DNA of 32,377 nucleotides from Candidatus Acidiferrales bacterium (GCA_030037335.1 JASHRN010000040.1:1-32377); one strand, 5' to 3'. Shown: positions 8,518 through 18,451, numbered from the stretch's first letter. Notes: a model not told the origin generated them from the sequence alone. A program made the numbers and translations.

Positions 8518-8551
8518 TACTGGCTTTGTGGTGGTTGTTTTAGCTCCTTGT

Positions 8552-8568
8552 GGCGGCGACGAGCCGCC
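8552..8568 (+). other. Hairpin in the atp operon leader
   Basis: GGCGGC (8552-8557) pairs perfectly with GCCGCC (8563-8568) across a GACGA loop, inside the presumed 5' leader. No T-run follows, so it is not a terminator; it may stabilise or regulate the transcript. The GGAGG at 8587-8591 lies too far (27 bases) from the atpF start at 8619. Confidence 0.4.
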
Positions 8569-8618
8569 CAGCACCAAGAAATCCACGGAGGACATGCGGC
8601 AGTCGCGATAAGTGTGCG

Positions 8619-9080
8619 ATGCAGATTCTGCAACAGCTCGGCTGGCTTTTCTTCAAGTCCATTCCGTCAATTATCCTGTTTCTTCTGTTTTTTTGGTTTT
8701 TGCGCGCCAATTTCTTTAAGCCACTGGAGCGCACGCTGGCCGAACGCAACGCGCGCATCAATAAAGCTCGCGCGGAAGCGCAGGAGGTTCAAGCTGCGGC
8801 GCGCGACAAGACGCAATCCTATGAAGAGGCACTGCGCAAAGCGCGCGACGGTGTTTTTGCTGAACAAGAGGCCATACGTCAGGCGGCCCTCGATGAACGA
8901 GCGGAACTCCTGCAGAAGGCGCGGGCCACAGCGCAAGAAGCAGTCCGAGTGGAAAAGGAACGGATTGGCCGGGAATTTGGGGCGGCTCGCGCTCAACTGG
9001 AAAGCGAAGCGACGGTGCTCGCCGGGCGCATTGCAGAACGAATTTTGGGCAGTCCGGCACCGGCGGGAGGCTCGCGATGA
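8619..9080 (+). CDS. atpF: ATP synthase F0 subunit b (first copy)
   Basis: A 153-residue stator subunit of F-type ATP synthase. A single N-terminal membrane helix (about residues 6-28, LGWLFFKSIPSIILFLLFFW) is followed by a long charged helix with right-handed coiled-coil character (FFKPLERTLAERNARI, then Glu/Ala/Arg-rich sequence to the end). The dimeric b stalk connects F0 to delta and F1. The ATG at 8619 is preferred because MQILQQLGWLFF is the normal b-subunit start; the frame is open to a GTG at 8550. Neither has a good ribosome site. Its stop overlaps the next start (ATGA), implying coupling with the second b gene, with which it probably forms a b/b' heterodimer (inference). Confidence 0.9.
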   Translation: MQILQQLGWLFFKSIPSIILFLLFFWFLRANFFKPLERTLAERNARINKARAEAQEVQAAARDKTQSYEEALRKARDGVFAEQEAIRQAALDERAELLQKARATAQEAVRVEKERIGREFGAARAQLESEATVLAGRIAERILGSPAPAGGSR

Positions 9081-9670
9081 GCAGACGCCTCTCTCGCGGT
9101 CTTCAGGAGCTAGGCGCTCTTGCCATGCTTGTCGCATTCATCGCGGCGCCTGCCTTGGCGGCAGCGAATCCTCAGGAAGAAGCCGGCACGACCACAGGCT
9201 GGATCTATCGCTGGATCAATTTTTCCATTTTTGCCGCTTTGATTGTCTGGGGCTTTACCAACAAAGGCACGCGTGGATATTTTCGCAACCGCCGAAAAGG
9301 CATCAGCGATGCCATAGCGGAAAGCGCGCGAGCGCGCGAGGAAGCGGTGCGCCAAGAGCGCGCTGCGGAGCAAAAAATGGCTTCGCTCGATCGTGAGGTG
9401 GCGGATCTGCGCAGCCGCGCCAAGCAGGAGAGCACTGCCGAAGCGGAGCGCATTCGAGCGCTCGCGCGCGAGGAAGCGAAACGCATCGAGCAGTCCGCCC
9501 AGATGGAAATTCGCGCCGCGGAGCGCGCTGCACAGATGCAGTTGAAAGCTATTGCTGCGCGCATGGCGGTTGAGCGGGCAGAGGACCTTCTTCGGAATCG
9601 CGTGAACGCTCAGACGGAGTCTACGTTGTTCCGTGGGTTCGTCAGCGCATTGGAAGGATCTGCCAATTGA
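9077..9670 (+). CDS. atpF: ATP synthase F0 subunit b (second copy, signal-peptide-like N-terminus)
   Basis: A 197-residue second b-type stalk subunit. It begins MSRRLSRGLQELGALAMLVA followed by PALAAA, which looks like a cleavable signal peptide. The membrane helix proper follows (about residues 40-60, WIYRWINFSIFAALIVWGF), then GYFRNRRKGISDAIAE and a long Ala/Glu/Arg coiled coil with the usual C-terminal delta-binding stretch (AERAEDLL-like). It starts with an ATGA overlap on the first b gene and ends with a TTGA overlap on atpH. Two different b genes in tandem suggest a heterodimeric stalk. Which of the pair should be called b' cannot be settled from the sequence alone. Confidence 0.88.
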   Translation: MSRRLSRGLQELGALAMLVAFIAAPALAAANPQEEAGTTTGWIYRWINFSIFAALIVWGFTNKGTRGYFRNRRKGISDAIAESARAREEAVRQERAAEQKMASLDREVADLRSRAKQESTAEAERIRALAREEAKRIEQSAQMEIRAAERAAQMQLKAIAARMAVERAEDLLRNRVNAQTESTLFRGFVSALEGSAN

Positions 9671-10203
9671 GCGCCATTGCCCAACGCTACGCAGTCGCTC
9701 TCGCAGACGTGGCGTTTGAACGCAAAGACGCAGGCAAAATACGGCAGGATTTAGCTGACCTCGCCGGCGTGTTTGCGGCTTCTGCTGACCTGCGCAACTT
9801 GCTCGCGAATCCGTCGGTCAGCGCCGAATCGAAAAAATCTGTGGCCGCCGAGATCTCCAAGCGAATGGGCATGCACACGGAAGTGCGTAACCTAATGTTT
9901 CTCCTCATCGATCATGGTCGCACAGGCATTGTGGATGAGATTCAGGATGCGTTTGAAGCCGAGATGAATCGGTGCGCGGGAATTGTGGACGCGATTATTA
10001 CTTCTGCGCATGACCTTTCATCACCGGAAAAATTGCAGTTAGCGCAAGCGCTGGAGAAGGTGACGGGCAAGAAGGTGCAGGCGCAATATAAGCTGGATCC
10101 GCGCTTGATCGGAGGCGCGACCGTGCGTATCGGATCAACGATTTATGACAGCTCGGTCCGCGAGCGGCTGAACCGCCTTCGCGACGAGATGGAATCGCAA
10201 TAG
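9667..10203 (+). CDS. atpH: ATP synthase F1 subunit delta
   Basis: A 178-residue delta subunit (OSCP homologue) that clamps the b stalk to the top of the alpha3beta3 head. The N-terminal helical domain starts [17 protein letters not shown], and the C-terminal part has the conserved [19 protein letters not shown] and ends [13 protein letters not shown]. The start is TTG at 9667, overlapping the upstream stop as TTGA; GGAAGGA about 8 bases before it and the conserved SAIAQRYA right after support this start. It ends with TAG, 8 bases before atpA, showing that amber works as a stop codon in this genome. Confidence 0.93.
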   Translation: MSAIAQRYAVALADVAFERKDAGKIRQDLADLAGVFAASADLRNLLANPSVSAESKKSVAAEISKRMGMHTEVRNLMFLLIDHGRTGIVDEIQDAFEAEMNRCAGIVDAIITSAHDLSSPEKLQLAQALEKVTGKKVQAQYKLDPRLIGGATVRIGSTIYDSSVRERLNRLRDEMESQ

Positions 10204-10211
10204 GAGAGGGA

Positions 10212-11753
10212 ATGGCAACGATCAAGGCTGACGAGATTACAAAGATTATTCGCGAGCAGATTGAAAACTATCAGCAGGTGATGGCTGTCGAAGAAGTAGG
10301 GGCGGTCATTTCCGTCGGCGATGGTATTGCGCGCATTCATGGACTCGACAAAGTGATGGCCGGCGAAATGCTTGCTTTCCCTCATGATGTAGTCGGCATC
10401 GCTTTGAACCTCGAAGAAGATCAGGTTGGTGCTGTTCTCCTCGGCGACTACACGAAGATCGAAGAAGGCGATCCCGTGCGTCGCACGAAAAAGATCATGT
10501 CGGTTCCAGTGGGTGAGGCGCTGATTGGAAGAGTCGTGAACCCATTAGGCCAGCCGCTGGATGACAAAGGGCTCATCGCCACCAACCAGCGCAGCCCTAT
10601 TGAGCGCCTCGCGCCGGGCGTAATTGATCGTCAGCCAGTGCGCGAGCCAGTGCAAACTGGAATCAAAGCAATCGACGCGATGATTCCGGTCGGCCGCGGC
10701 CAGCGCGAACTTATCATCGGCGACCGACAGACCGGCAAAACGGCGATCATTCTTGACACGATCATCAATCAGCGCAAGGGTGATTTAATCTGCATCTACT
10801 GCGCCATTGGTCAGAAGCGCTCGACCGTCGCCCAAGTCATCAAGACGCTCACGGACGGCGAAGCGATGGAGCATAGCATCGTCGTTACTGCATCGGCCTC
10901 GGAACCTGCCACGATGCAGTACATTGCGCCATTCGCCGCATGCGCGATGGGCGAATTTTTCCGCGACCACGGCAAACATGCCGTCTGCTTCTATGACGAC
11001 CTTTCCAAGCACGCGCAGGCGTATCGCGAAATTTCCCTGCTTCTTCGCCGGCCGCCGGGTCGCGAAGCTTATCCAGGTGATGTGTTCTTCCTGCATTCAC
11101 GTCTGCTGGAGCGTGCCGCGAAAATGAGCAAGGACCTCGGCGGGGGCTCGCTCTCGGCTCTTCCGGTGATTGAGACTCAGGCGGGCGACGTCTCGGCATA
11201 CATTCCCACGAACGTGATTTCGATTACCGACGGCCAGATTTACCTCGAATCTGATCTCTTCAACATCGGCGTGCGGCCTGCGATTAACGCTGGCATTTCC
11301 GTCAGCCGCGTTGGCGGCAACGCGCAGATTAAGGCTATGCGCCAGGTGGCGGGTTCTCTTCGTTTGGATATGGCCCAGTTCCGCGAACTGGCTGCCTTCG
11401 CTCAATTCGGTTCTGAACTGGACAAGGCTACGCAGGCGCAGCTCGGTCGTGGCCGCCGCCTGACGGAGCTTCTGAAACAGGATCAGTTCCAGCCGCTCCC
11501 CGTAGAGAAGCAGGTGCTCGGCATCTTCGCCGGAACAAACGGCTATGTGGACGACATTCCCGTTGAAGATGTCAGGCGCTTCGAAAAAGGCCTGTATAGT
11601 TTCGTCGAGACAAACTACAGCAGCGTGCTCAAAACCCTGGCCGAGAAAAAAGCCATTGATGATAGCCTGCGCGCAGATATGAAGAAAGCAATCGAGGATT
11701 TTAAGCAGCGGTTCGCTTCCGACCGCAAGATGGCCGAGGCGGCGACAAGCTGA
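10212..11753 (+). CDS. atpA: ATP synthase F1 subunit alpha
   Basis: A 513-residue non-catalytic nucleotide-binding subunit of the F1 head. The N-terminal beta barrel (about 25-95: [20 protein letters not shown]), the Walker A GDRQTGKT at 170-177, the arginine-finger region near ISVSRVGG, and the helical C-terminal domain ([16 protein letters not shown]) are all present and full length. AGGAG lies 5 bases before the ATG. It sits in the usual delta-alpha-gamma order. Confidence 0.98.
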   Translation: MATIKADEITKIIREQIENYQQVMAVEEVGAVISVGDGIARIHGLDKVMAGEMLAFPHDVVGIALNLEEDQVGAVLLGDYTKIEEGDPVRRTKKIMSVPVGEALIGRVVNPLGQPLDDKGLIATNQRSPIERLAPGVIDRQPVREPVQTGIKAIDAMIPVGRGQRELIIGDRQTGKTAIILDTIINQRKGDLICIYCAIGQKRSTVAQVIKTLTDGEAMEHSIVVTASASEPATMQYIAPFAACAMGEFFRDHGKHAVCFYDDLSKHAQAYREISLLLRRPPGREAYPGDVFFLHSRLLERAAKMSKDLGGGSLSALPVIETQAGDVSAYIPTNVISITDGQIYLESDLFNIGVRPAINAGISVSRVGGNAQIKAMRQVAGSLRLDMAQFRELAAFAQFGSELDKATQAQLGRGRRLTELLKQDQFQPLPVEKQVLGIFAGTNGYVDDIPVEDVRRFEKGLYSFVETNYSSVLKTLAEKKAIDDSLRADMKKAIEDFKQRFASDRKMAEAATS

Positions 11754-11782
11754 TTTTTATCCAGAACAATTTCTAAATTTCT

Positions 11783-12715
11783 ATGCCAACTCTGCTCGAT
11801 TATCGCCGGCGCGTCCGCTCTGTGAAAAACACACAGCAGATTACGCGCGCAATGAAGTTTGTTTCGGCCGCGAAGTTGCGCCGCGCGCAGGAGGGCGTAT
11901 TCCGCGCCCGGCCTTATGCAAAGGAAATTCGCCGCGTCTTGCAATCGGCTATGCAGCGCACTACGGAAACGGACAATCCGCTGCTGGAAAGCCGGCCTGA
12001 GGAGCGCATTCTGGTTCTGGTCGTGACTTCGGACAAAGGTCTGGCCGGGCCGTTCAGCACAAACGTTCTGCGCAGAGCCTTTGAATACCGCCGCAGTTTG
12101 CAAGGCAAAGACGTGCAAGCGATTGCGGTCGGCCGTAAGGGCTTGGAGGGACTGCGGCGTAGGAAATGGAAGCTTGCAGCCGAGTGGGTTAACGTCTCCA
12201 TGCACGTCGAGTTTCATCATGCGGAGGAAATCTCAAAACGTATCTCGGATTTGTACATTTCCAAGGAAGTGGACGCGGTGTACGCGATTTATAACGAATT
12301 CAAAAGTGTGGCCGTTCAGAAACTGCGCGTGGAGAAGCTGCTTCCACTCAATCGCGAGTCGCTCGCTGGCGATTCTGGCGCGAAGGGCCAATCGAGGCGC
12401 GAGCGCAAAACCGCTTCCCCGCAACAAGATTCGGACAAATTGGCTGAGGGCGTAGACTACATTTACGAAGAACCGCCTGACGAGATTTTTGCCAAGCTTG
12501 TTCCGCGATATTTGGAAACCGAGGTCTTTCGCATCCTCCTCGAATCGGCTGCAGCCGAGCACGCGGCTCGAATGACAGCAATGGACGCGGCAACGACCAA
12601 TGCAGGAGAACTGATCGCCTCCCTCACGCTGGATATGAACAAAATTCGTCAGGCGAGCATTACCAAGGAAATCATTGAAATCGTTAGCGGCGCCTCTTTC
12701 GCGGCGTCTTCATAA
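11783..12715 (+). CDS. atpG: ATP synthase F1 subunit gamma, with a central insertion
   Basis: A 310-residue rotor shaft of F1. The N-terminal helix (TLLDYRRRVRSVKNTQQITRA) and C-terminal helix (ATTNAGELIASLTLDMNKIRQ, ITKEIIEIVSGA) form the coiled coil that turns inside alpha3beta3. Compared with the E. coli length of 287, a hydrophilic insertion of roughly 25 residues sits after KLLPLNRESL and before YIYEEPPDEIF (about residues 190-220; Ser/Gln/Lys/Arg-rich). No Shine-Dalgarno is visible before the ATG at 11783 (the upstream 25 bases are AT-rich), yet MPTLLDYRRR is the normal start. Confidence 0.95.
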   Translation: MPTLLDYRRRVRSVKNTQQITRAMKFVSAAKLRRAQEGVFRARPYAKEIRRVLQSAMQRTTETDNPLLESRPEERILVLVVTSDKGLAGPFSTNVLRRAFEYRRSLQGKDVQAIAVGRKGLEGLRRRKWKLAAEWVNVSMHVEFHHAEEISKRISDLYISKEVDAVYAIYNEFKSVAVQKLRVEKLLPLNRESLAGDSGAKGQSRRERKTASPQQDSDKLAEGVDYIYEEPPDEIFAKLVPRYLETEVFRILLESAAAEHAARMTAMDAATTNAGELIASLTLDMNKIRQASITKEIIEIVSGASFAASS

Positions 12716-12719
12716 ATAG

Positions 12720-14201
<1,482 letters not shown>

Positions 14202-14226
14202 CGCCAGGAATGAGTAATTAAGGGAA

Positions 14227-14667
14227 ATGCTGCCGCAAAATCTGGAACTGGAAATCGTTACTCCTGAGAAGCACATGCTCGACGAGACTGTCGATTATGT
14301 TGAGGTACCGGGCAAGGAGGGATACATGGGCATTTTGCCGGGCCATGCGCCCCTTTTGAGCCAACTCGGTATGGGCACTCTCTCCTATCGTAAAGGTGGC
14401 GACGTCCAGTATTTCGCCGCGCTGGGCGGATTCGTTGAGGTTCTACCCGGGCGAGTGATTGTTCTTGCGGATGCCTGTGAAAGGGCGAGAGAGATTGATG
14501 TCGAGCGCGCACGAACCTCCCTGGAAAAAGCCAGGGGCGAGTTGGCCCAGAGCGGCTCAGCCGATAATAAGAAGGCTGAGGCGTCGGCGGCCATGGACCG
14601 CGCGCAGGCGCGGCTTGATGCCGCTTCAAAAGCGGGACAGGTTCCAGCGAGCACTGCTCGTCACTGA
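14227..14667 (+). CDS. atpC: ATP synthase F1 subunit epsilon
   Basis: A 146-residue epsilon subunit. The N-terminal beta sandwich carries the conserved EIVTPEKHMLDE, VEVPGKEGYMGILPGHAPLL and GGFVEVLPGRVIVLADA. The C-terminal pair of helices, Ala/Arg/Glu-rich, can extend up the gamma shaft and inhibit hydrolysis. AGGG stands just before the ATG at 14227. It is the last ATP synthase gene; atpB (a) and atpE (c) are not in the window. Confidence 0.95.
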   Translation: MLPQNLELEIVTPEKHMLDETVDYVEVPGKEGYMGILPGHAPLLSQLGMGTLSYRKGGDVQYFAALGGFVEVLPGRVIVLADACERAREIDVERARTSLEKARGELAQSGSADNKKAEASAAMDRAQARLDAASKAGQVPASTARH

Positions 14668-14683
14668 AAACGGCCTTAAACGT

Positions 14684-14959
14684 GTGAGTTCAGAAAAACG
14701 TCAATCGCCGGCAATCAAAATGTACACAACGCCTTGGTGCAGCGACTGCCGTCGTGCCAAGCTGTTCCTCAACGAACGCGGAGTGAAATTCGAGGAAGTG
14801 AATATTGATCAGTCTTCAAAGGCCGAGGCGCTGGTTCTTCAAGTAAATCATGGGCGAAGAAAAATCCCGACATTCGAGGTAGACGGCCGTTACTTCTCCA
14901 GCAGTCCGTTCGACCCATATCAGCTTGCGGAAGAACTAAACATTCCTCTCAATTCATGA
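14684..14959 (+). CDS. Glutaredoxin-like protein (CSDC active site)
   Basis: A 91-residue thioredoxin-fold protein: AIKMYTTPWCSDCRRAKLFL gives the first strand and a CSDC redox motif, and RKIPTFEVDGRYFSSSPFD gives the cis-proline TF region. It ends LAEELNIPL. Such proteins reduce disulfides or glutathione mixed disulfides in the cytoplasm; the exact substrate is unknown. The GTG at 14684 is preferred over the ATG at 14720 because the latter would remove the first beta strand (AIK) of the fold. It starts 16 bases after the atpC stop and is probably cotranscribed with the atp operon. A CxxC pair with Ser-Asp in the middle differs from the classic CPYC. Confidence 0.85.
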   Translation: MSSEKRQSPAIKMYTTPWCSDCRRAKLFLNERGVKFEEVNIDQSSKAEALVLQVNHGRRKIPTFEVDGRYFSSSPFDPYQLAEELNIPLNS

Positions 14960-14961
14960 AT

Positions 14962-14984
14962 AGCAGGTCGCGCCGTTTCCTGCT
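14962..14984 (+). other. Short inverted repeat after the glutaredoxin gene
   Basis: AGCAGG (14962-14967) pairs with CCTGCT (14979-14984) across an 11-base loop just past the glutaredoxin stop. No T-run follows, so termination is doubtful. It may mark the end of the atp transcript. Confidence 0.25.
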
Positions 14985-15043
14985 GTCGTAAGGAATGCTA
15001 TCCTTGTTCGCTGCTTTTTCGGTGGCATTGAAAGGAGGGCTGC

Positions 15044-16216
15044 ATGCCCGCTTTTTCCGGAGTCGATTTTCTCGACTTCGATTCCCTGCTGACAGATGAC
15101 GAAAAGCTTGCCCGCCAAACTGCCCGCAAATTTGTGGATGAGCAGGTCCTGCCGATCATCGAGGAGTGCAATCGCGAAGCAAAGTTTCCTATGCAGCTCC
15201 TGCCCATGATTGCGGAGCTTGGATTTTTTGGCGCGAACCTGAAGGGTCATGGCTGCGCGGGAATGTCCAATGTCGAATACGGGCTCGTTATGCAGGAGCT
15301 CGAACGTGGCGATTCCGGCTTGCGTAGCTTCGCTTCCGTGCAATCCGCGCTGGTGATGTATCCCATTTACACCTTTGGCTCTGAAGCGCAGAAGGAAAAA
15401 TGGCTTCCGCAACTGGCTGCGGGCAAAGCGATTGGTTGTTTTGGCTTGACGGAACCGCAGTTCGGTTCAAACCCAGGAGGCATGCTCACCCGCGCGGTTC
15501 GCAAGGGCGGCAGCTATGTTCTGAACGGCGAGAAAATGTGGATCACCAACGGCTCGCTTTCGGCAATAGCGCTTGTCTGGGCGAAATGCGAAGACGAAAA
15601 GATTCGCGGCTTCCTCGTGGAGAAAGGCACTCCCGGGTTTAAGGCGTGGGATGTGCATGGCAAATGGTCGTTGAGAGCTTCCGTAACTTCCGGACTTGCC
15701 ATGAGCGACTGCAAGATTCCAGCTGAGAACGTTCTGCCGGGTGTTGAAGGCTTACGAGGTCCGCTCTCGTGTCTGAACCAAGCGCGGTACGGAATCGGAT
15801 GGGGAGGGATTGGCGCTGCAATGGCCTGCTACGACACGGCACTGCGCTACGCGAAAGAGCGCAAGCAGTTCGGCAATAAGCCCATCGCTTCTCATCAGCT
15901 CGTGCAGGAAAAACTCGTCTGGATGATCACTGAAATCACGAAAGCGCAGTTCCTGGCGTTGCAGGTTGGACGGTTGAAAGACAAAACGCGAGTGCACCCT
16001 TCGCACATCTCAATGATGAAGATGAATAACGTCGCTATCGCGCTCGAGACTGCAAGAAAAGCACGCGAAATCCTCGGCGCGAACGGCATTGTGGACGATT
16101 ACTGCGTCATGCGGCATATGAACAACCTCGAGTCGGTGTATACATACGAAGGAACTCACGACATCCATAAATTGATCATCGGCGAGCGCATCACCGGAAT
16201 TGCAGCTTTTGAATAA
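15044..16216 (+). CDS. Acyl-CoA dehydrogenase, probably glutaryl-CoA dehydrogenase type
   Basis: A 390-residue FAD-dependent acyl-CoA dehydrogenase. [17 protein letters not shown] is the FAD-contacting signature, and the C-terminus reads [20 protein letters not shown] with the catalytic base Glu369. Arg94 in [18 protein letters not shown] corresponds to the arginine that binds the distal carboxylate in glutaryl-CoA dehydrogenase, and the overall pattern (SVQS-LVM-PIY-FGS) fits that subfamily, which converts glutaryl-CoA to crotonyl-CoA in lysine and aromatic breakdown. GSNPGG instead of the usual GSDPSS is a variation, so substrate is not certain. AGGAGG precedes the ATG at 15044. No partner electron-transfer flavoprotein or CoA transferase gene is adjacent. 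Confidence 0.85.
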   Translation: MPAFSGVDFLDFDSLLTDDEKLARQTARKFVDEQVLPIIEECNREAKFPMQLLPMIAELGFFGANLKGHGCAGMSNVEYGLVMQELERGDSGLRSFASVQSALVMYPIYTFGSEAQKEKWLPQLAAGKAIGCFGLTEPQFGSNPGGMLTRAVRKGGSYVLNGEKMWITNGSLSAIALVWAKCEDEKIRGFLVEKGTPGFKAWDVHGKWSLRASVTSGLAMSDCKIPAENVLPGVEGLRGPLSCLNQARYGIGWGGIGAAMACYDTALRYAKERKQFGNKPIASHQLVQEKLVWMITEITKAQFLALQVGRLKDKTRVHPSHISMMKMNNVAIALETARKAREILGANGIVDDYCVMRHMNNLESVYTYEGTHDIHKLIIGERITGIAAFE

Positions 16217-16241
16217 TTGCCGCCCCTATTTCAGAGGAGAC

Positions 16242-17225
16242 ATGGAAGACAAACTTAGCCTGGAGTTCCTCCGCGTCGTGGAACAAGCTGCGATTGCCTC
16301 AGCGCACACGATGGGCCTCGGCGATCGCCATAAAGCCGATGCTGTTGCCGTCGAAGCCATGCGCCGCGAAATGGACAGTGTTGGAATGGATGGCACGATT
16401 GTCATCGGCGAAGGCGAACGCGACGAAGCTCCCATGCTTTTCATCGGCGAAAAAGTGGGCATGGCTGCGAAACACAAAGATAGCTATCCGGCCGTAGATA
16501 TCGCCGTTGATCCGCTGGAGGGAACCAATCTGTGCGCTACTGGGGAGCCGAATGCGATTACAGTTCTTGCTGCGAGCGAAAAGGGCGGGCTGCTCCATGC
16601 GCCGGATTTGTACATGGAAAAGATCGTTGTTGGACCTACGTGCCGCGGCGCAGTTGAGCTGGACGCACCGGTAAAGGACAATTTGAAAGCCATCGCTCGG
16701 CGGCTTGACCGCCTTGTTGAGGACTTGGTTGTCATTGTGTTGGATCGGCCGCGCCATGAAAAGCTCGTCGGCGAAATTCGCGCTGCGGGCGCACGTATTC
16801 GGCTGATCGGTGATGGCGACCTCTCCGCGGGAATTGCCGCGGCCGTCCTCGGCTCTGGAGTCCACGCCGTAATGGGAACAGGCGGCGCGCCAGAGGGAGT
16901 TCTCACCGCTGCAGCGTTAAAGTGCCTGAACGGAGAAATTATCGCGCGGCTGGTCGTTTCAAAGCCGGAACAGCAGGAACGGCTGGCAAAAATGGGCGTC
17001 ATCGATCCGAAAAGAATCTATAAAACTGACGAGTTGGCCCCCGGAAAGCAGATTATTTTCGCGTGCACCGGCGTCACGGAAGGAAATCTACTGCGCGGAG
17101 TGCGCTTTTTCGGCGAGGGCGTTCGCACGCATTCGCTCGTTCTCACCTATGACCATCGGCAGGTGCGCTTCATCGATAGTGTCCATTTGAACAAACGGCC
17201 TGACGCCAAAGTTCGTTTCTTCTAG
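16242..17225 (+). CDS. glpX: Class II fructose-1,6-bisphosphatase (GlpX)
   Basis: A 327-residue member of the Li-sensitive phosphatase fold. Metal-binding and substrate motifs are present: GEGERDEAP at 56-64, VDPLEGTN with DPLEGTN at 90-96, and the glycine-rich [18 protein letters not shown]. It removes the 1-phosphate of fructose 1,6-bisphosphate in gluconeogenesis; some bacterial homologues also act on sedoheptulose bisphosphate. GAGGAG before the ATG at 16242 fixes the start; the frame is open 14 codons further upstream. It ends with TAG. It lies 25 bases after the acyl-CoA dehydrogenase gene in the same direction, so the two may be one transcript. Confidence 0.93.
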   Translation: MEDKLSLEFLRVVEQAAIASAHTMGLGDRHKADAVAVEAMRREMDSVGMDGTIVIGEGERDEAPMLFIGEKVGMAAKHKDSYPAVDIAVDPLEGTNLCATGEPNAITVLAASEKGGLLHAPDLYMEKIVVGPTCRGAVELDAPVKDNLKAIARRLDRLVEDLVVIVLDRPRHEKLVGEIRAAGARIRLIGDGDLSAGIAAAVLGSGVHAVMGTGGAPEGVLTAAALKCLNGEIIARLVVSKPEQQERLAKMGVIDPKRIYKTDELAPGKQIIFACTGVTEGNLLRGVRFFGEGVRTHSLVLTYDHRQVRFIDSVHLNKRPDAKVRFF

Positions 17226-17296
17226 CTTCCAGCGTACCCTAGCCTCATCGGTCTTCCTGGGGCGTCGTCCAATTCAAATTAAAAGAGGCTGCGGAA

Positions 17297-17443
17297 ATGC
17301 CTGAACTCGCCAAGCCAGGTTCCAAGCCCAATGCCGCACGGTCACACAAGCGGCTGATCATTTTGGGCGCAATCCTCATTTGTGTCTTCATCGTGTGGAT
17401 TGTAACCATGATCGCGGGCGCAGGTTTTGGACACGGGCTTTAG
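17297..17443 (+). CDS. Small single-span membrane protein, 48 residues
   Basis: MPELAKPGSKPNAARSHKR is followed by one membrane helix (about residues 20-40, LIILGAILICVFIVWIVTMI) and a Gly-rich end (AGAGFGHGL). The positively charged flank before the helix predicts a cytoplasmic N-terminus. GAGG lies 8 bases upstream of the ATG, and the stop is TAG. It follows glpX by 71 bases on the same strand. I do not recognise a family; the good ribosome site and clean transmembrane design make it credible. Confidence 0.6.
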   Translation: MPELAKPGSKPNAARSHKRLIILGAILICVFIVWIVTMIAGAGFGHGL

Positions 17444-17677
17444 GAACGAACCTTCCCGAGCACCACACTGATGTCGTTCCAAACCAGCGGCTCCATGGCT
17501 TCTATTGAAGCGACGCGCGACCGTGGACGCTAGGACGTCCACTATTCCTCCGTTTACCATTCGACTGCGAGAATTCATGCCGTAACGGGTATATCGGATT
17601 CGTCAGTTTCTCTGCAAACGAAAGGGGGATTTACGCAAGTTCATTCGGCGACGCCGTTTGGCACCGCCAATTTGAAC
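17443..17677. other. Intergenic region with four inverted repeats
   Basis: No gene was found in the 250 bases between the small membrane protein and the regulator. It holds GGAACGA (17443-17449) / TCGTTCC (17474-17480), GCTTC (17498-17502) / GAAGC (17507-17511) with a TATT loop, GTGGACG (17523-17529) / CGTCCAC (17536-17542) with a 6-base loop, and GTTCA (17639-17643) / TGAAC (17673-17677) enclosing GGCG/CGCC. None has a T-run on either strand. This could be a structured 3' end or small RNA, or chance. Confidence 0.35.
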
Positions 17678-17693
17678 GTGCCCTGAGCTTTGA

Positions 17694-18341
17694 TCAGCGA
17701 TGGGCAGAAGCCATGGGCGGCGTATGCCTCCGCGCCGGCATCTGTGGCATCTTGGATTCGCGTATGGGCGCCACGGGTGCTCGCATGGCGCTGTTGCTCA
17801 CGTGATCGCTGATCGCTTGCAGCCGCTTCAATATGGACTGCCACTGGCCCCACTCCAACTGGCGCAAAAACGGCCGCAATCCTTGAATGAATGGATCCTC
17901 CAGCAACGTCTGGCCCGTGGACTCCGGCACGAAGAAGCGATTCAAGCCAACACCCAGTGCTTCAGCGATCTTTTCGAGCGTACCGAGACTGGGAGTCATT
18001 TGTCCGCTCTCAATGCGCGAAAGATAGGATCGCGAAACGCGCGAGCGCGCCTGAAGCTGGCTCTGGGTCATTCCGCGCGACTCGCGCAACTGGCGAATCC
18101 GCAAGCCGATGTTCTCGACGGTATCCTGGTTCGGCGCTTCATTCGCCGCTTGCGAGTCAGCACCCGCGGTTGCTTCCGCCGAAGGAGTCGGGATGACGAA
18201 AGTCACCCTCGGAGGCAACAGCCGCAAACAGCGGCGGCAGTTATCTGTTCTCGTACGATATTGCACGAGTCCGCAGACACCACAGCGGATTACCTCTCGG
18301 TCTATATCCGAAATGACTTCCTCAGTTTTCTTCTCTACCAC
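17694..18341 (-). CDS. XRE-family regulator with an N-terminal zinc ribbon
   Basis: A 215-residue DNA-binding protein. A zinc ribbon at the N-terminus has Cys20, Cys23, Cys35 and Cys38 (CGVCG ... CRRC). An Ala/Glu-rich linker leads to an XRE/Cro helix-turn-helix at about 80-136 (IRQLRESRGMTQSQLQARS, SRSYLSRIESGQMTPSLGTL, IAEALGVGLNRFF). A C-terminal region of about 75 residues has Trp/Gln/Leu helices (LRPFLRQLEWGQWQSILKRL) and a basic, disordered end. The start is GTG at 18339-18341 with GAGGA about 7 bases upstream; the ATG nearby is out of frame. It is divergent from the HD-domain gene. Target genes are unknown. The metal site could sense zinc or redox state or simply bind nucleic acid. Confidence 0.82.
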   Translation of the reverse strand: MVEKKTEEVISDIDREVIRCGVCGLVQYRTRTDNCRRCLRLLPPRVTFVIPTPSAEATAGADSQAANEAPNQDTVENIGLRIRQLRESRGMTQSQLQARSRVSRSYLSRIESGQMTPSLGTLEKIAEALGVGLNRFFVPESTGQTLLEDPFIQGLRPFLRQLEWGQWQSILKRLQAISDHVSNSAMRAPVAPIRESKMPQMPARRHTPPMASAHR

Positions 18342-18422
18342 CGGTCATCCTCACAGGCTCTTCCGGCGGTGCGGTGGGGAGGAGCGTTTCACAGGGGGAA
18401 GGCAGAAACTGGCGCGAGCGGC

Positions 18423-18451
18423 ATTCTCTCCGGCGCACTATCCTAAGTCAA
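18423..18451 (-). promoter_or_regulatory. Candidate promoter of the zinc-ribbon regulator
   Basis: On the minus strand, TTGACT (18451-18446), a 17-base spacer and GAGAAT (18428-18423) stand about 80 bases before the GTG start. The -35 is 5 of 6, the -10 4 of 6. The rest of the 256-base gap up to 18598 shows no gene I can support. Confidence 0.4.

Noticed and set aside
8395-9396. 333-codon frame overlapping nagA end and both b genes
   Set aside because: Out of frame with recognisable b-subunit genes; very Arg/Cys-rich translation typical of a shifted reading frame.
17700-18446. 248-codon open frame opposite the XRE regulator
   Set aside because: Antisense to a gene with a clear zinc ribbon and HTH; the translation is Arg/Ser-rich shadow sequence.
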